A stretch of DNA of 64,000 nt, taken from the NCBI RefSeq assembly GCF_949628215.1, contig NC_134280.1, positions 45,968,621 to 46,032,620 on the forward strand. The letters run 5' to 3'. The notes beneath the pieces are model-generated. The model made no database searches, was not told the DNA's origin, and saw only the letters and a program-made list of their open reading frames with translations. Below, piece after piece: positions 10,201 through 24,188 of this stretch; position 1 is the first letter of the stretch, and every line of letters begins with the position of its first letter. This DNA comes from Phalacrocorax aristotelis (lineage: Eukaryota > Chordata > Aves > Suliformes > Phalacrocoracidae). The translations under genes and the position numbers were made by a program.

Positions 10201-11054
10201 GGGATGTGCCTTACTAGGTTCATTTTGCTTCCCCCTGTGGATACCTAGTGGTGAAAATGGCTTTTGTGTTAGGACAAGTCCACAGCTAACTGTAGCGCGG
10301 CTCTCCCACCACCTGTGTAAGGCAGCCCTCATTCAAGAGACCAACAGGGCAGGTCATCCAATCCCTCCGTTATAGCTGAGGATACCCTGGCATGTGATAA
10401 ACCCTTTAATACGAAGTGATAACATTTTATGAGCAACTCAAGGCTGCCAATCTGAAAGTGAACCCAGAGTGAGGTGACCTGTTGAAAAGAGGTATAACAT
10501 GCACCCTGGGCAAACACTCAGCCAGGGGCGAGAGGGCAGCGCTTCCCCAACGCAAGGGAAGGGAGCAGGGAACTGTGTGCCTGCCTGGCCTTGCGGGGCA
10601 CTGATCCCGCTGCTGGAGGCTCAGCTGCTGATTTGCCAGAATTACAAAAGCTCCACATCCTCCTTGTGAGAAGGGAAAACTACCTTGGTGGCTGGAGGAG
10701 AGCAGCTGGGCATTTTCAGAGTTGTAGCAGTTTCCACTGAACACAGCTGGGGGTGTCTGTGGGGTGGGGATGGCACTGACATAAGAGCAAAGTCACCAAA
10801 GGCTGTTCTGGCAATGCCTGGTTCAAATGCTCTTTTTAGGGACCAGACATCTCCCTCAGCAGGACAGCAAGAAAAGATTGAGACTGCTTCACTTTCTTTT
10901 CTCCTTTCTTTCACAGTCTGCAGGAATGAAAATGCTCCAGCTTCATCCAGTAGGTGTAGGTTTGGAAGAGCAGAGTTCAAGGAGCTAAAAGCATCCCTCA
11001 AAAAGGCTCCTGGTATCAAAATACGGTGTGATTAAACCCCTCATTTGGCAACCA

Positions 11055-11695
11055 TGTCTGCTGTGGAGTATTTTCAGAGTAGCAGGGCAACAGCTCTATG
11101 GTCATAGTGAGAAAGCTTGGAATTTAAAGATGAAATATTGTATAGGAGATGAGGAAATAAAACAATGTGTGATGAGTATTCATGAGAGTTCATTATACCT
11201 GAAACACTCAAAAAGGAGGTTCTGAGGTTTTGTTACAATGTCAAAACCATTGGAAATCTTAGGGTTGCAAAATCCTTAGTCAAGCCAAGAGAGAACTGGT
11301 TTTGAGGAAAATGCAGGCAGATGATGAAAAAGTACTGCTGGAAATGTGATGCATTTCTTGCATAGGTTGTATTTCAAAAGTGGGTCCCCAAAGATATGGA
11401 TAAACCCTACTGAGTAGTGTCTCCTGGGGACCTTACTGTGATTCATTGCTGTTGATGTTGCTGGGCCTTTGCCTGAGATGGAATCTGCCAGACAGTATTT
11501 GTTGGTAGTTATGGATTTCTTTAGAAAATTACCTGAAGCTTACCCAAAAAGGAGCCAGGAGGCTGTGATTGCAACCAAGCTTCTAAGGGATTAATTTTTC
11601 ACCATATTTGGGGACCAAGACATGGAAAGCATGCAACAAGGCAGAGACTTTGCGGCTAAAGTATTTCAGGTTTGTTAGACACTAGTAAATGCAAT
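11055..11695 (+). mobile_element. Decayed Ty3/gypsy pol fragment (zinc-binding region and integrase core)
   Basis: Translated with frameshifts and internal stops, this stretch keeps the order of a gypsy-type pol C-terminal part. There is a leader ending KDEILYRR (about 11109-11142), then IPETLKKEVLR, then VAKSL followed by PREN. Next is a C-x2-C pair in YCWKC (about 11333-11347). The integrase core start VDVAGPFPE comes next (11451-11477), then YLLVVMDFFRKLPEAY (about 11496-11543). The degenerate second-Asp region has the remnant QGRDF (about 11639-11652). Both zinc-binding His positions look substituted (N in VKTIGNLRV), the second catalytic Asp region is corrupted, and the third acidic residue is absent. 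It is therefore non-functional. No LTRs, gag or reverse transcriptase were seen nearby. Identification rests on motif order. A domesticated integrase gene is excluded by the stops. Confidence 0.75.
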
Positions 11696-13269
11696 AGGAG
11701 GTACCCAGCACCTTAGGGGTGGTGGAAAGAGGAAGCTTAGCTGTTGCTCTGAGAAGGCATTGAGCCAACTGCATGATGCTTGGCCTAGATGCCCCCGTTT
11801 ACACTGCCTGGTCTCCCAGTGCTGCCTCTCAAGGTCTTGCTATCTGCCTGCCCATGCCAGCATCTGAGAGACCTTAGTGTGTCTTGCACGACATCAGAAA
11901 CCTACAAGCAGGCAACTGAATCACCGCCCAGATACTTTAACAGAGAATGACAAAGACTGGGACTTTATCTATTCTGTTGATTTTAGTGACTTTCAGAGAT
12001 GTAGAAAAGGAAAACGCAGTCAGACCCCAGTTCCGCTTTCAGACATTAGCCAGGAAACACGGCACACTCCTTGCAAGAAGTTTGTAAATTTGGGCCATTT
12101 GGTATGCACTGGTCTGGCCTACCTGGTCCCTGCAAAAATCAAGTAGAACAGCTTGGGTTTTTCTAGAGAAAACCAAATGTGAGTATTGCCTCGGGCAACA
12201 TGCATGTTCTCTGGTGTAGGCTTATGTGTAGAAACCTGGATGATTCCACGTGCCATGGAGATGAAGAGATTAGGAGCCCAAAGCAGGTAAACCATGGCAT
12301 GTAGCAGTGACCACATATGTGCATTAACATGTAAGAGGCCAGTGGGTCCTGGCCGAGAAGGAGTATGAGGGGAACTGAGTGGGTCCCAAAAGCCAGGAAT
12401 ACAGCTGTGGATGTTGAATCTGACAGATGTTAGTTCCCTACTGGGGAAAATAGGCAGTGATTTGGTTTAGCCCACAGATTTCATTAAAACCAAAAACTTT
12501 GCTGAGAACTGATTCTCAGGAGGTCAAAAAGAAAGGGGGCAGCAGCTGAAAGCCTGCAGTGGCATCCCAGTGGGAGCAGAGTCAGCCCAAGCTGGCTCTA
12601 TGAAAATGGCCCGATGAGAAAAGCGATACGAATATGTAAATAGCTAAAATGGTTGCTCTGACACACTTCCTCCCTGCATGTCTGAGATGAAGCAGGTCCA
12701 TGGGTCTCGGTTCTGCTGGCAGGGTGCTGAGCAGGGGGTGGTTTTACAGGGGTCCCTGGTGGTGGTGAGCAAAGCAGTTCCATTTTGCTCAGCCCTGTGC
12801 CAAAAGTACTGACACAGCAGTGTGAACATGGGCAAGCTGATGAAATCAGTAGAAGAAGGCACTGAAGACTGCTCGAAGCACACTCCAGAGCAGGCGAGGT
12901 ATGGCCGGAGCAGGGGGCAGGGGTGAGCAGGGGACCCAGCAGTGTGGCGATGATAGCAGCGTAGCACTGTAGTTGAGCCCAGCAGGGCTGTCCCTGCCTG
13001 CTCCTCACCCTGTAATGTCCTGCACCAAGGGACATTTGCACCAGGCCACCCCTTCCTCAGGCAGGCAGCTCTGTTCCACAGCCCCAGCTCTACTGGCAGA
13101 GCTTTCTCCTGGGGCAAGACCCATTAAATAAAGAGATGACACACTGGCTTCCAGACTGTCCCCAGCTGGTAATAAGCTATAGAGCTTCTGCAGCGTCTGA
13201 ACAACACAGTCCCTCTACTGACAGGAGATGGAGCACCAAAGTGTTCTTTTCTGTTTGTGTCAGATCATG

Positions 13270-13271
<2 letters not shown>

Positions 13272-13308
<37 letters not shown>
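13272..13308 (+). repeat. (CA)n microsatellite
   Basis: Thirty-seven bases of uninterrupted CA (about 18 units) in ALX4 intron 1. Likely polymorphic. Confidence 0.97.
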
Positions 13309-13311
<3 letters not shown>

Positions 13312-16300
13312 TAAGCCGATTTGGGAAGCTTCATCTTTGCTTTGGAAAACAGAGGACACGAGCTGCAAATACTCAGAGAGCCCCTAATTCCAGGTAAGCC
13401 TCTTGGGACTGGCAGGTGCAACACAGGGACTCTCTGACCCCTTTTTTGGGATGGGCACCTTCCACAGTTTCCTCTGGCATGAAAATCTTGGCTCTAAAAG
13501 CCTGTTTTGTTAGAAGCTACAGCCTCATAACTGTGTTCACTGAAGGGGTTTTGTAGTTTGGAGCCCCATTATTTATGTCCGACTGTATATCTTCTCCTGA
13601 GAGCCTTATGAACAAAATGAATTGCAGCAGAAATCACACATTCCCATAAAGGCATGTTTACCTCTCATGAAGTCTGCAAAATCATGACCCAAATGTACAG
13701 TGAGATAGTAAATCTGAGAAGACAGCGTGTGGGAAGCCTAGTCTGAGATGAGAAGGAAGGAGAAAGCAACCCACTGCAGCCCCCAGATGCTCTCAGCACA
13801 AGAGCTGGGGATGCTTTGGGAAGCAGAGGCCAGATGGTGCCTAGAGGCCACACTAATGCTGGCAGTCCTCAGACATTGGAACTGAAGTGTTTATCTGTTC
13901 TTCCCAAATTTCATTCTTTCCAGACCCTTGCAGATAGGCTTATTTCTAAAGAGTGGAAGAAGACAGAGCAGGTGAAAAGGGGTCTTGCTTATTCTCAGTT
14001 AGGAAACTCTGAAACAGTACATACCTTTCAGACCAGTGCTTTCAACATGTATTGGTTCCAGCCCATGTTTTATGATTGTGTATTTTATTCTCCTCTCTAG
14101 GCCATCCTGCCTGCAGTCGCTCTTTCCACGTGCTGTTAAGGCCTCCCATTGCTTTCTGCCTTGCTGGAAAAGACAACTTTTAAACACCAAAGTTCTGGCT
14201 GTGGCACTGGTGTGGGGATGATGCCTTCTGTAGGCAAAGCCCTTCTGAGCTGGGGGCTGTGTCAGCACATGGACACCCACATGTAGATCAGAAATCCTCT
14301 AAAACAAGAGCTCCCCTAAGGGACTATTTTGGGAGACTGGGGGCAGGAGGAACAAACGCCCCTTGTGTTATGTTTGCAAATTGTCTGTGAGCAAGGTATG
14401 ATTTTATGAGGTCTGTCTGGGACCCAGGATTGTTGCTGGGGTAACATCTGTGAGTAATCTTTGGTCAGCAGATTGTGCATGTGTGTCAACCGGTACAAGA
14501 AGTAGGTAGCAGAAAGGTCATCTGTGCTAGTGAGTGGAAGGGAGGTATATGGTGGACATGTGAGATAAGGGTCTTTTCTGTTCCCTGGTTGGATGAGCAT
14601 CACTGGCAGAAGGAGATTTCTGGGCCAAATACTCCTTCTGGCAAGTTCCTAACAATGATTTCTGTAAATATTTTCTGATGTTTACTTGACATTTGCAGTC
14701 ACTCATGTCAATATGATCCCATCCTGGAATGCTGACTGGAAACGAACACAGAAGTGGGCATCAGCTTAGCTGATGTGGATACAGTTTTTAGTTTAGGCTG
14801 ATTTTCATGGTCATCATCTTTCACATAGTCATTCAGTTCTGCTGAGGATTAGTGGTGCTCCAGCAGCTTCACTGTTTCCAAGATTCATTATTTCTTTGCT
14901 CTCTCTTAGGAAGTGTGTTACCAGAATCACTGTTGTTTGTGTCTACTGTCTGATGCTTACTACCAAAATCCTGCTTCCGGTTGCTTCTAACATAATCAAA
15001 ACGTAACAATTTGGCCTAAAAGCTCCCACAGAAGTTGTTTGCCTCTGGCTGTTTTTATAACACTATTTTTTTTAAAGTTCATCTGAATTAGTTAAGCTGC
15101 TTTCAAGAACATAGCTAAAGCTAAGCAGGTTTTTGTTTTCTCCATGTCAGAAAAACTGAGGATGTCATTTTTCAAAAGTTCTGGTGCACTGTGCTGGGGA
15201 GCAAGAACATCTGACTCGCAGTGGAACTGGGCTTTGGGTAGGAAATGTGCTTCATGCCGTTCTTCTGAAAAATTGTCCAAGAACAAGCCTTATGGAGCTG
15301 CGGTTCTTACTCCCTTGGTAATGACAGCTTTGATTTTCATACCTAAATACACTCCAGATTTCCCATGTTCTGGGCATGTTTCCAGCCAGGTCTGAACTCT
15401 CTCCTCTTGCAGTGGCCACTTACCCCTGTAGATGGTCCAGCCTTCCTTGGACCCAGGCAAAGTAGGAAAGTACGTTGTTTGATGTAACTACAGGCTGTAG
15501 TAAGCTGTATCTGGAGAAGCAGCAGAAGGCTGGTGTGAGAAATTTGGATGTGGCAGAATCATCTGAAGACTGGAGAGTGATGCATGTCGGACTGAACAGG
15601 GGGTTTGGATGGGGTGGCAAAGATATAAAGGTATTGCATTATTCAGGGCATCTGAGAAGGATACTGACACCAACAGGACACTCATCTCCAAGGTGCAAAA
15701 ATATTAGACAATACTATGTACTTTTTAGAACTCAGGCTTAGGTATCTCAGAGCAGTTGTTCTGTGCTTGGTGGCTCTTGGTCTCGGTTTGCCATCCATAC
15801 AACATGAGCAATAGCGATCCTTCATCCTAATGGGCCCCTTGTGGCTCAGGAATTTCTGTGCAGCCCTCCAACACGGCTTGGTGAATGCTACGGGAAACCC
15901 AGAAGGCACTGCTGAACAGGGTGCGGATGCTGTGCAGTAAGGAAGGATCGCCTTTGCATGCTGGATGATGAGAACAGTGAACTGTTCACCAGTGGTAGCG
16001 ATGCAGTATATATGACCTGAAGACCCAGGAAGCAAGAAATATTTTAGAAAGTAAATAAGAAGAAAGGCACAAAAGCCATTTGCATGGTGCTCTCACTGCA
16101 CATCGTCCTGCATCCTGTAGATGTGTTTGGTCCCTGCATTGGCTGTAATCATGATGCTGAGCAGCCAGGGGCCACCCCCAGCTGGCAGAGGCAGATACAC
16201 TCTCTCAGCACCAGTGGAGCCACACCACTCAGGGCACCATCTGCAACTGCAACAGCATGAGGGGAAAATGTCCTCTCTGGTCCAGTCTGTCGCCAGAAAA

Positions 16301-19300
16301 ATTTGGTCCCAGAGTGGCTTTATAAAGGGATTCAATGCTGCAGGTGACAGTAAGAGATCCACATCTTGGCCTGGTTCAGTCACCACCAAATGCAGAGAAG
16401 TGAACCACAGGGGTGGAGAAGAAAGTACAAGGTCAAATTCTTTTGACTCATGCAAGTCTATTTCTTTCTTTTTTTCCCCTGGTGACAATTAAACATGTTG
16501 CAAGGTGAAGTAGCCCTCAAGAGAAATGAAATCCCCCTTCTCAGGCCTCAGAGTGTGTAGTGTCCTGAATTACTTGACAAATGTAGTTTACCCTTTGAGC
16601 AATTCATGTCTCCCCTTTTACAAGTAAAAGCACACTTCCATGGATGTCCTCCTTGTTCAGTACTACCTAATGCATTTTTTTTCCTTAATAACTGTCATTT
16701 GCTATTCTCAACTCATAATGGAAAACGTAAGTTGCTGGCTGTGAATACTATTCATTATTCATTTACCAGAAGAATTCATCCCATTTCCTCTTAGTGCCTC
16801 ATATCAATAACCCTTTGCCTTGCTGCTTCTGTAAATAATTTTCATCCCTTTCCTTTGTGAACCATGTGCTTGGGCTCTTGCACAAATGTCTCATGAGAAT
16901 AATTGGCCAAGTTGTGTAGTATAACACTTGATAAGCTGGCAAAACTTCATTAGGAGGAGATTGTTGAACTGCACATGTATATTTTTTTGCATGAAGAAAG
17001 CAATGCACTTAAACCATGAAGCAGGCAGGGTTTCCTAGTATTTTCCTGAGCACAGCAGCTTGCATCGGCAGTTGGCATAATTCAGATGACTTAGATTACC
17101 CTGGCTCCTGTGGAGAATGTGCACCTTCTCTCTGCTGTGATACAAAGGACATGGAGCTAAGCCTCCAGAGATGAAAGTGCACTAAGCTGGGGGTTAGATT
17201 TTGGGGCCGAGGAGAAATGGGGGAGAGTTTCATACATCGTTTCCCTCCCTGCCATGGCCCCAACAGAATGAAATGCAAGGCATGAGAATGCAGCCCTGCA
17301 ATTGATGGTGGGTTCCTATCAGATGCTGGAGCAGTGCTGACAGTTCCCCATCTTGGCGGCCGCTCTTCATGGCAGGTGCCAGCAGCGGGTATAAACTTGA
17401 GGCCAGGCTAGGACAGGGGAGGACTGGCTGCTGCAGAGGCTGGAGGGATCTTACAGAGGCCAAGAGTATATTAAACTTCAGTTTAATTGGAGCTGAATAT
17501 GTTCCTCTAATGCAGGGCAGCAGAGGTTAATGGAGTCCTTTTTGTAGATGTTTTATGACACTCTTTGGGATACATATAAGAAGACTGGGGTGTTCTGGGT
17601 AATTCAAATAAATATTTGTTTAGACCGTTTAAGGGGCAATTGGAGTTTCCAGGCAGGTCAGTCTTAGACGGATTTTTCTTTCTTTGCCTTTTCTCCCCAG
17701 CTATAGCATAGACAAGCTGTGCTTCACAGCCAGGCCATGCAGTGCAGCTATGCCCTCCCAATACCTTGAAACAGCTCTTCTGGTCAGTGAGACCTTGAGG
17801 TCGCCATGCACCTCCTGTAGTGCATGGGGGGCTTATAGCGACCAAGGGTGACAGCACCTGGCTAGCAGGGGTGGCTAGTGCCCTCAGACCCCATCAGAAC
17901 TCCAGGCTTCCCCCTCTCCCTGGGCACCAGCATCTCCTCAGCAGGAAAAACCTGTGGGTCCACAGCATCGTCCCCATCTTCTGACCCCACAACAGGGACA
18001 TTCTTTGCAGCGGGTGACCTGAGCAAATGGAGCGAGGAGGGGTGTAGAGGTTGGGGGAAACAAGTTGTCCCTGTCAGGTGTGCTTCTAGTTATTTTTTCT
18101 TCACTCTTGGTTGGCAAGTTCCCAGTTTGATTGTGCTGCTTCTTGCTTCAATTTGTGATTTTGCTGCCCCCTTTCTCTCTGCCAGCCAAAGCTGATGTCA
18201 GCCTGTTGCCCAGCCCCAGTGACTGTGAATTGGTGGGTTTGGTAGCCAGAAACCTAATTTCTTTCTGGAATACTTCTAAAAGCCTAGTGCTCATAGGACC
18301 ATTAGCAATTCCCAGACCTGACCGGCCTTGAATTTTGCAATGTGCAGTCAGAAGGGAAATAGGTTTTAGCTGTGCTTCCAAGAATGGGGAGGTTTGAGGA
18401 AGGCTGAATGTTTTTCTTCCCTCATCTTGGCCTTTCTTTACTAATCAGCTGTATAAAACTGAAGAACGGCAGAACTATTTTCTTAAAGAACCTGGCCCAA
18501 ACTTTGGCCCAACATTTAGACTCAACCCTTTCTGTGGTTCAGTGACGTTCAGCCAACTTTGGGTGTTTCCTGTTTTTACTTCAGCTTTCCCATCACTGTT
18601 GTTTTCCTATTTCCAAGAGAAAATGGTAGCACCCAAATCCCCCTAAGATGTGCTGTACTTGGGTAGCAATGAGGCTGCTGCAGCATCTCATCCAGACTTG
18701 GAGTCCCCAGGCCTTCTCCATGGGGGTATCTTAGGGCCCAAATCAGGAAGCACAAGGAGCAGCACAGGAGCTGTGCTGGGCAGATTTGTTTGGACTTGTC
18801 TGAAGTACATACCATTTCACTTTAAGCATAAGGGTAGTCCAGGGACACCCATAAACTGTAGTGCTTTGCTGGATTAGGACTGCAGGCTGGCTGCTTCAGC
18901 TAGGCAGAGCCCACTTAGATGCCTCTCCGGCCAGTGCCTGCAAATCTTTTGAAGTTCATCTGTCACTAATTTGAAACAGGACTCCATAACGCAAAGGCAG
19001 CTGAGCTCTTGCTTAGCTCATGACAAAATGGCTCTCATCTCCCTCCTGCCCCTCTGCTCTGCTGGTTATTTCAGGTTGCAGCTCCAGCCCTGTTACCAAC
19101 AGCACAAAACAGGCAACTGGAATTCACCTCTGGGAGGCAGCTGAACTCCAGCAATGCATTGCTGCCTCTGCTGTGAAGAGGTTGCTTTTGCAAAACAGGC
19201 AGAAGAATGCAGAGAGACAGACTGACAGACAGACCAACTGACAGCGTGAATACTGTCTAGGCAGGCACAGACGCATAGGATGGGGTGAATCACTCTCCAA

Positions 19301-22300
19301 GCTGACAGCAGGGAATTAAACTGTGCCATAACTAGACATCAGAGCAAGGCTTAACTACCTTCAGGTGGTTTTGCCTCACCAGCCCTCTGCACCAGCTGGA
19401 AGGAGTGTCCCCTGCTCTCCTCTAACTCAATGGCTGATTTATATCTGCTGTCACACACGATGGCTGCTGGTGCCTTGCTCAGTGTGTGGCTAATATGGAA
19501 GGCAACACACTCTGAGACCATGGAAGGTTGCACTGGGTGCCTCGTGCCTCCTGCTCACCCCAACGGAGTGGATGCTCTGCTCACCCAGCACCCAGCCTTG
19601 GATGGAAATTGTAGGGGAAATGTCCAGGGTATGCCGTGCAGAAGAGGGAGGTGCTGACTGGTTGCAGGGGAAAGCTCTAGAGGAGGTGACAACTTGCAGT
19701 GAAGAGCCCCCTTTTGTCTTGTAGTGCTCAGGCAAGGTATCTTTTCAGATCCTTGCTGTAGCCAAAGGGCATGGGTGAGGTTAAGATGAATACAGAAATC
19801 CGCATCCAATGGGGAGTCTTATGGTCATCCTTTCAGGTGAGAGCTTAGCCCTAAGCCCTGCATCACCCTCATCTGTCACTCACATCTGAACAACCCTCTG
19901 TGTTTCCACTGGAACTGCCTGCCATCAGCCCCAGAGCTCCCCGGTGCTTACCTTTCCCTGCTGCAGGTACAGGGCCTTGGAACAGGGAGGGGGTTGAGTC
20001 CTGGCTACCTCAAACACTATTGTCATGTAACTTTGCTGGACATACTTCCCAAAAAGGGGTGGAGCAACCACCTATATCTGTATTTTCTAAAGGAAACACA
20101 AGCCTGAGAAAACTGGATGATTCTAAAATAAGGGAGACAGGCAGGTGGGGCAGCTGCTGCCCCAGATGCTGATGACCACTTAGTGATGCTCAGCTCAGAT
20201 GGGAGCGGGACAGAGGCCCCTGTTGGGTCAGTGCATCAGGGCATACAAAACCCCAAGCTGCCTATAGTGCTTGTCTGTGGAGATTGAAAGTCTTCAGCAA
20301 ACAGCTGCCTATTCTGCTTTTCATTTACCCAAGGGTTTGTGAACTCCAAATAAACAGCTGCCGGCCTGTGTGTAGGTATAAGCCTATGACTGAGATGATC
20401 CCATTCAATACTTTGTCCTGTATTAGTGATGCTGATTTTTCTTTTCTTTATGAGTTCCCATATTTTGTCTTATTCAGTATTGAGCCAGGTCTTCAGAGCA
20501 GTTAGGTGCTTACATCTGGCTCTGAGGGACTTGAGAAAAGGCAAGACCTGCAGGTGAACATGGCCATGGCAAGGCAATGCAGGATTGCTTTGGCAGGAGT
20601 AGACTACTTATTCAAAAGGTATCAAATTCAGAGCTAAAGGGAAACTGAAAGCCCTTTCAGCCCCCTTCTGATCGTTGCCTGCCTCATCCATCTTCCTTGG
20701 CAGACAAGCACTGGTGATATATCAGTTCAGAGGTACTAGGTGGCTTTTGGTTCATGTGCACTATTTTAGGTGAAGACACAAGTAGGATATAGCAGAAACA
20801 CAGCTTTTTCCCAGCTGTTTGTGACATGCCTACAGTGGGAAATAAAAGAGACATTTTCAAAATGCAGCAGCTGAGACCCATCTTGACTGTCAAGCAGGAC
20901 TTCATGAGTAGCCTCGAATGTTGAAACCCTGTAGGTGGCTTCCCTCAGCTCTAAGCTTGGGGCTACCTACGTGGAATCTAATGAGGGTCTGGCTGCCACT
21001 GAGCTGCACAGAAGTGACGGTCACCTCCCTCCACTGTTACTTAAAAAGCCATCTTGTGGTTGATCCTGGCACAGCACAGCACATCCCCAAGGCACTAAAG
21101 GCCTTCAGGTGTCAGAAGCAAGCCAGATCACTAAGAAATTCATGGGTTCCTCAGAGAAAGCCAACATCCCCAGTCTCAGAATATTTGGCATAAACAGTAA
21201 TCTCCTTTCACATTCAGTAGTGAGGAAGCCAACAGAGCAGTTTCATTTTCTCCCCATGGAGGCAATGGCAGTACATTTTCTTGCTCTTTTTGTTTTCCTA
21301 TATCACATTCTGGGAGCCAGAGAATGAGCTGCAATTACAGCAGGTAGCTAGGAGTATTTTTGTGCCTTCAGAATTTTCTAGTCAGCTCTTTCCTGCTGTT
21401 AAAATGAATGTGTCACATGAAGAAGGACTTGGGTCTCAGACTGCAAGAAACTGTGCCTTTTTGCTCTAGCCACAGCTTCTATGCAGTCTTCAGAATGGAT
21501 TTGTTTATATAAAAGTCAGTTTTGTTAATGTCCTTTAAATAACATGAAAGAGGAGCAAGCAGCACATGTTGCATTTGTACAGATGGTGCTGAGCTCTCCC
21601 CAAGTAGCCACAGGGTGTGTGAATTCAGCTAATCAGACAATAAAGCAATATGTGCCCTCAAAAGCAGATGTTTGTGTGGGGAAAAAAGCTAGTGCAGAAA
21701 AAAAGCAAGAGGAACAGCAACTTGCATAAACAAATAACACAAACATGGACAAAAACGCACACGTTCCCCGGGCTTGCTGTGGTGTTAGCTTCTGAGCAGC
21801 ACTGGAGTTGATGTTTATCAAGCTGTCAGTCCCCAAAACCACATGGTGATTTACTCGAAGAGAATGTAACCAGCCTTGCACAGGAGGGTCTAAGTGCAGC
21901 CAGGGTTGAGGTGATTTTTGACTCCCAGGGAAACATCTCTGAGGTACACAGAGTGGGGACAGAGCCAGTGACTTATGTTGTACATTGGCTGCAGGGCCAC
22001 CAAAAGCCTGGGGACCCACCAGTGCTGTGTGGCACCTTTGGCGTTGTCCCCAGACTGCCTTTCAGGAACAAAAAGAAGTTTTGAGATTTTTCTGCTCCAG
22101 GCCTTAGTGTTGCTCCTGCTATATGCTCTGTTCAGAAAAATAAGTCTCTTCTTGATGAAAGGGGCCCTAGGTTTGGTCAGGAAGAGCACAACAGAAAGAA
22201 ACACTCATCTCTCCTTTTCATCCTTCTATGACTAGGCTTTTCTGTAGGAATTTGCTCTGTCTGTAATTAGCTCCCTAAGGTGGCCAGTATTTAACAGCTA

Positions 22301-24121
22301 TTTTTAGTCTATGGGGTTCACTATGTCCCTTCTTTGCTGTAGAGCCTCAGGAGCCTGTAGGTAGCAGAGCAGCAGCACCAGCAGCTTTGGTCAGGCTCAG
22401 TAGAGATGGACGGTGTCCATGCAGATAAGCACATTCATGCAGTGGTCTCCTCCGCACAGTGGGAAGTAGGTGCATGCCATGCCATGAGAAGAGGAGTTGC
22501 TTGGAGCATATTCCAGTTTTCCTTCAGGTACTGCAGGATGAACAAAATGAGCTCCCTGGCTGGAATAAATGGACAGACGTGCGTTCATACAGGAACCAGC
22601 TCTGCTTTATGCAATCTCAAGGGAACTGCTGGTAGGCTGAACACAAGGAGGTGTGTTCACCCTCATACAGCATTGAAATGGAGATGTTCCAGCTGGTTTT
22701 TGCTTAGCAGCAAGGGTAACTGCAGCTTCCAGAATGATGCCAATTACTTCTATCTTATGTAGACTTCTACCACCTCCAGCTGAGATAAATGCTGCCCAGT
22801 TTTACACTTCAGTTGGGTCCAAGAATGAAGGTATGATTAAACATCTGATCATTCCTAATAAAATCAGTGGTGCCAGATTCAGCCACAAAATTCTGGGTCT
22901 TTGCTCCATCTTTAAAATCTTCTCTGCATCTGCAGACTGCAAGAAAGCTCACTCCCTGAACGGGATAAACCTGAAGATTTAGGCCTTTGTATGTCTAAAA
23001 TACAGCCACTCCATTTTATCCTATATGACCCAAAATGTGGATATTTTTAAAAATTATAACCCTGTGCTGACTTCTAGGCTGCAATGACATACAGGAGGCA
23101 GAAGGCTACAACAGACAACTTGGGAACAAGTATAATGGCTGCAGCATGTGTTAAGGCAAGATCACAAGGACTGGATAAGGTTACTATGGCCAGCCAGCTC
23201 CTGGAGGTGTGCTGGGTGGGCTGTGGTGCAAATCTTCCTTGGTAGGCAGTGTGGAATACACTGTCCAAATCATATCTAGGCAAAATTTTAGCACTGGTAT
23301 TTAAGCAAAGGCTGAGAGAATGACATAAAGAGGCAGAACTGGACTTAAAAAGCCTTCTTAAACACCTGCACTAGAGGTTTTGGTAGTTTCAGGGGTTTTT
23401 TGGGGTTTTGTTTGTTTGTTTAAAAAAAGCATTGCTGCTATGAAAAGTAAGGGTCAGACAATGGCTATGCAGGCAGGGAAAGGCACCATGAAATGGTCAG
23501 TGTAGGAGGTGATAGTGATCTGGGGATGGGCAGGGGAGAAATACCCTGGGTCCATGCCTGGGTGGGAAGGCAGAAGGGCCATATGCCACTTATGTGGGAG
23601 CAGAGAGTCCGGCTGGTGAAGCCACAAGCTGCCTGTGCCACATGCTTTGGACATGGGTTGGTCACTGGCTGGCAGCCTCTGTGAGCTGCTGTGTGCCAGT
23701 AGGTGTCCAGGTGTCCTGGGCTACTCAGAGTCCTCCCGGGGCTGGGACAGCATGGGGCTGGGATAGCATGAGACTGTAACAGCTTGGTCGAGATGCTCTC
23801 AGAGCAGTACATTAGCAATGCCAAGACCTTGCAGGCTTCTTTGCCTGGAGTCTGGAGGAAACAGCCCTGTGCTGCCTGCAACCCTGGGTTTTGCTGGCTG
23901 TGTAGCTGTCTTCCAGCCTCTTAGGCAATGGGGCTGCAATCGCAGGATCTATGTGAAGAAGTCTATCACAAAGGAGTCATGGCTTGTCACGTATGTCTTT
24001 GTGCAAAGGAGACCTATATTTTCAAGCTGAGCCTGAAGTTGTGTATTTGAAACATCCCAGTCTCCCTTGTCATGTGACTGCACCAAGCTGACATTGCTCT
24101 AAATTAAATTTCGTGCTTAAG

Positions 24122-24188
24122 ATTCACAGAATCACAGAATCTCAGGTTGGAAGGGACCTCAGGCATCATCTAGTCCAACCTTTCTGGG
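24122..24188 (-). mobile_element. CR1 LINE 3' end fragment
   Basis: Begins with the repeated attcacagaatcacagaat tail and continues GGTTGGAAGGGACCTC, then CATCTAGTCCAACC. This is the reverse complement of the avian CR1 3' UTR end with its short terminal repeats. Only about 65 bp are recognisable; the body is lost. CR1 5' truncation is typical. Confidence 0.85.

Noticed and set aside
11028..11225. Open reading frame of 65 codons with an initial Met
   Set aside because: It is in a different frame from the gypsy pol motifs covering the same bases and is a shadow of the fossil element.
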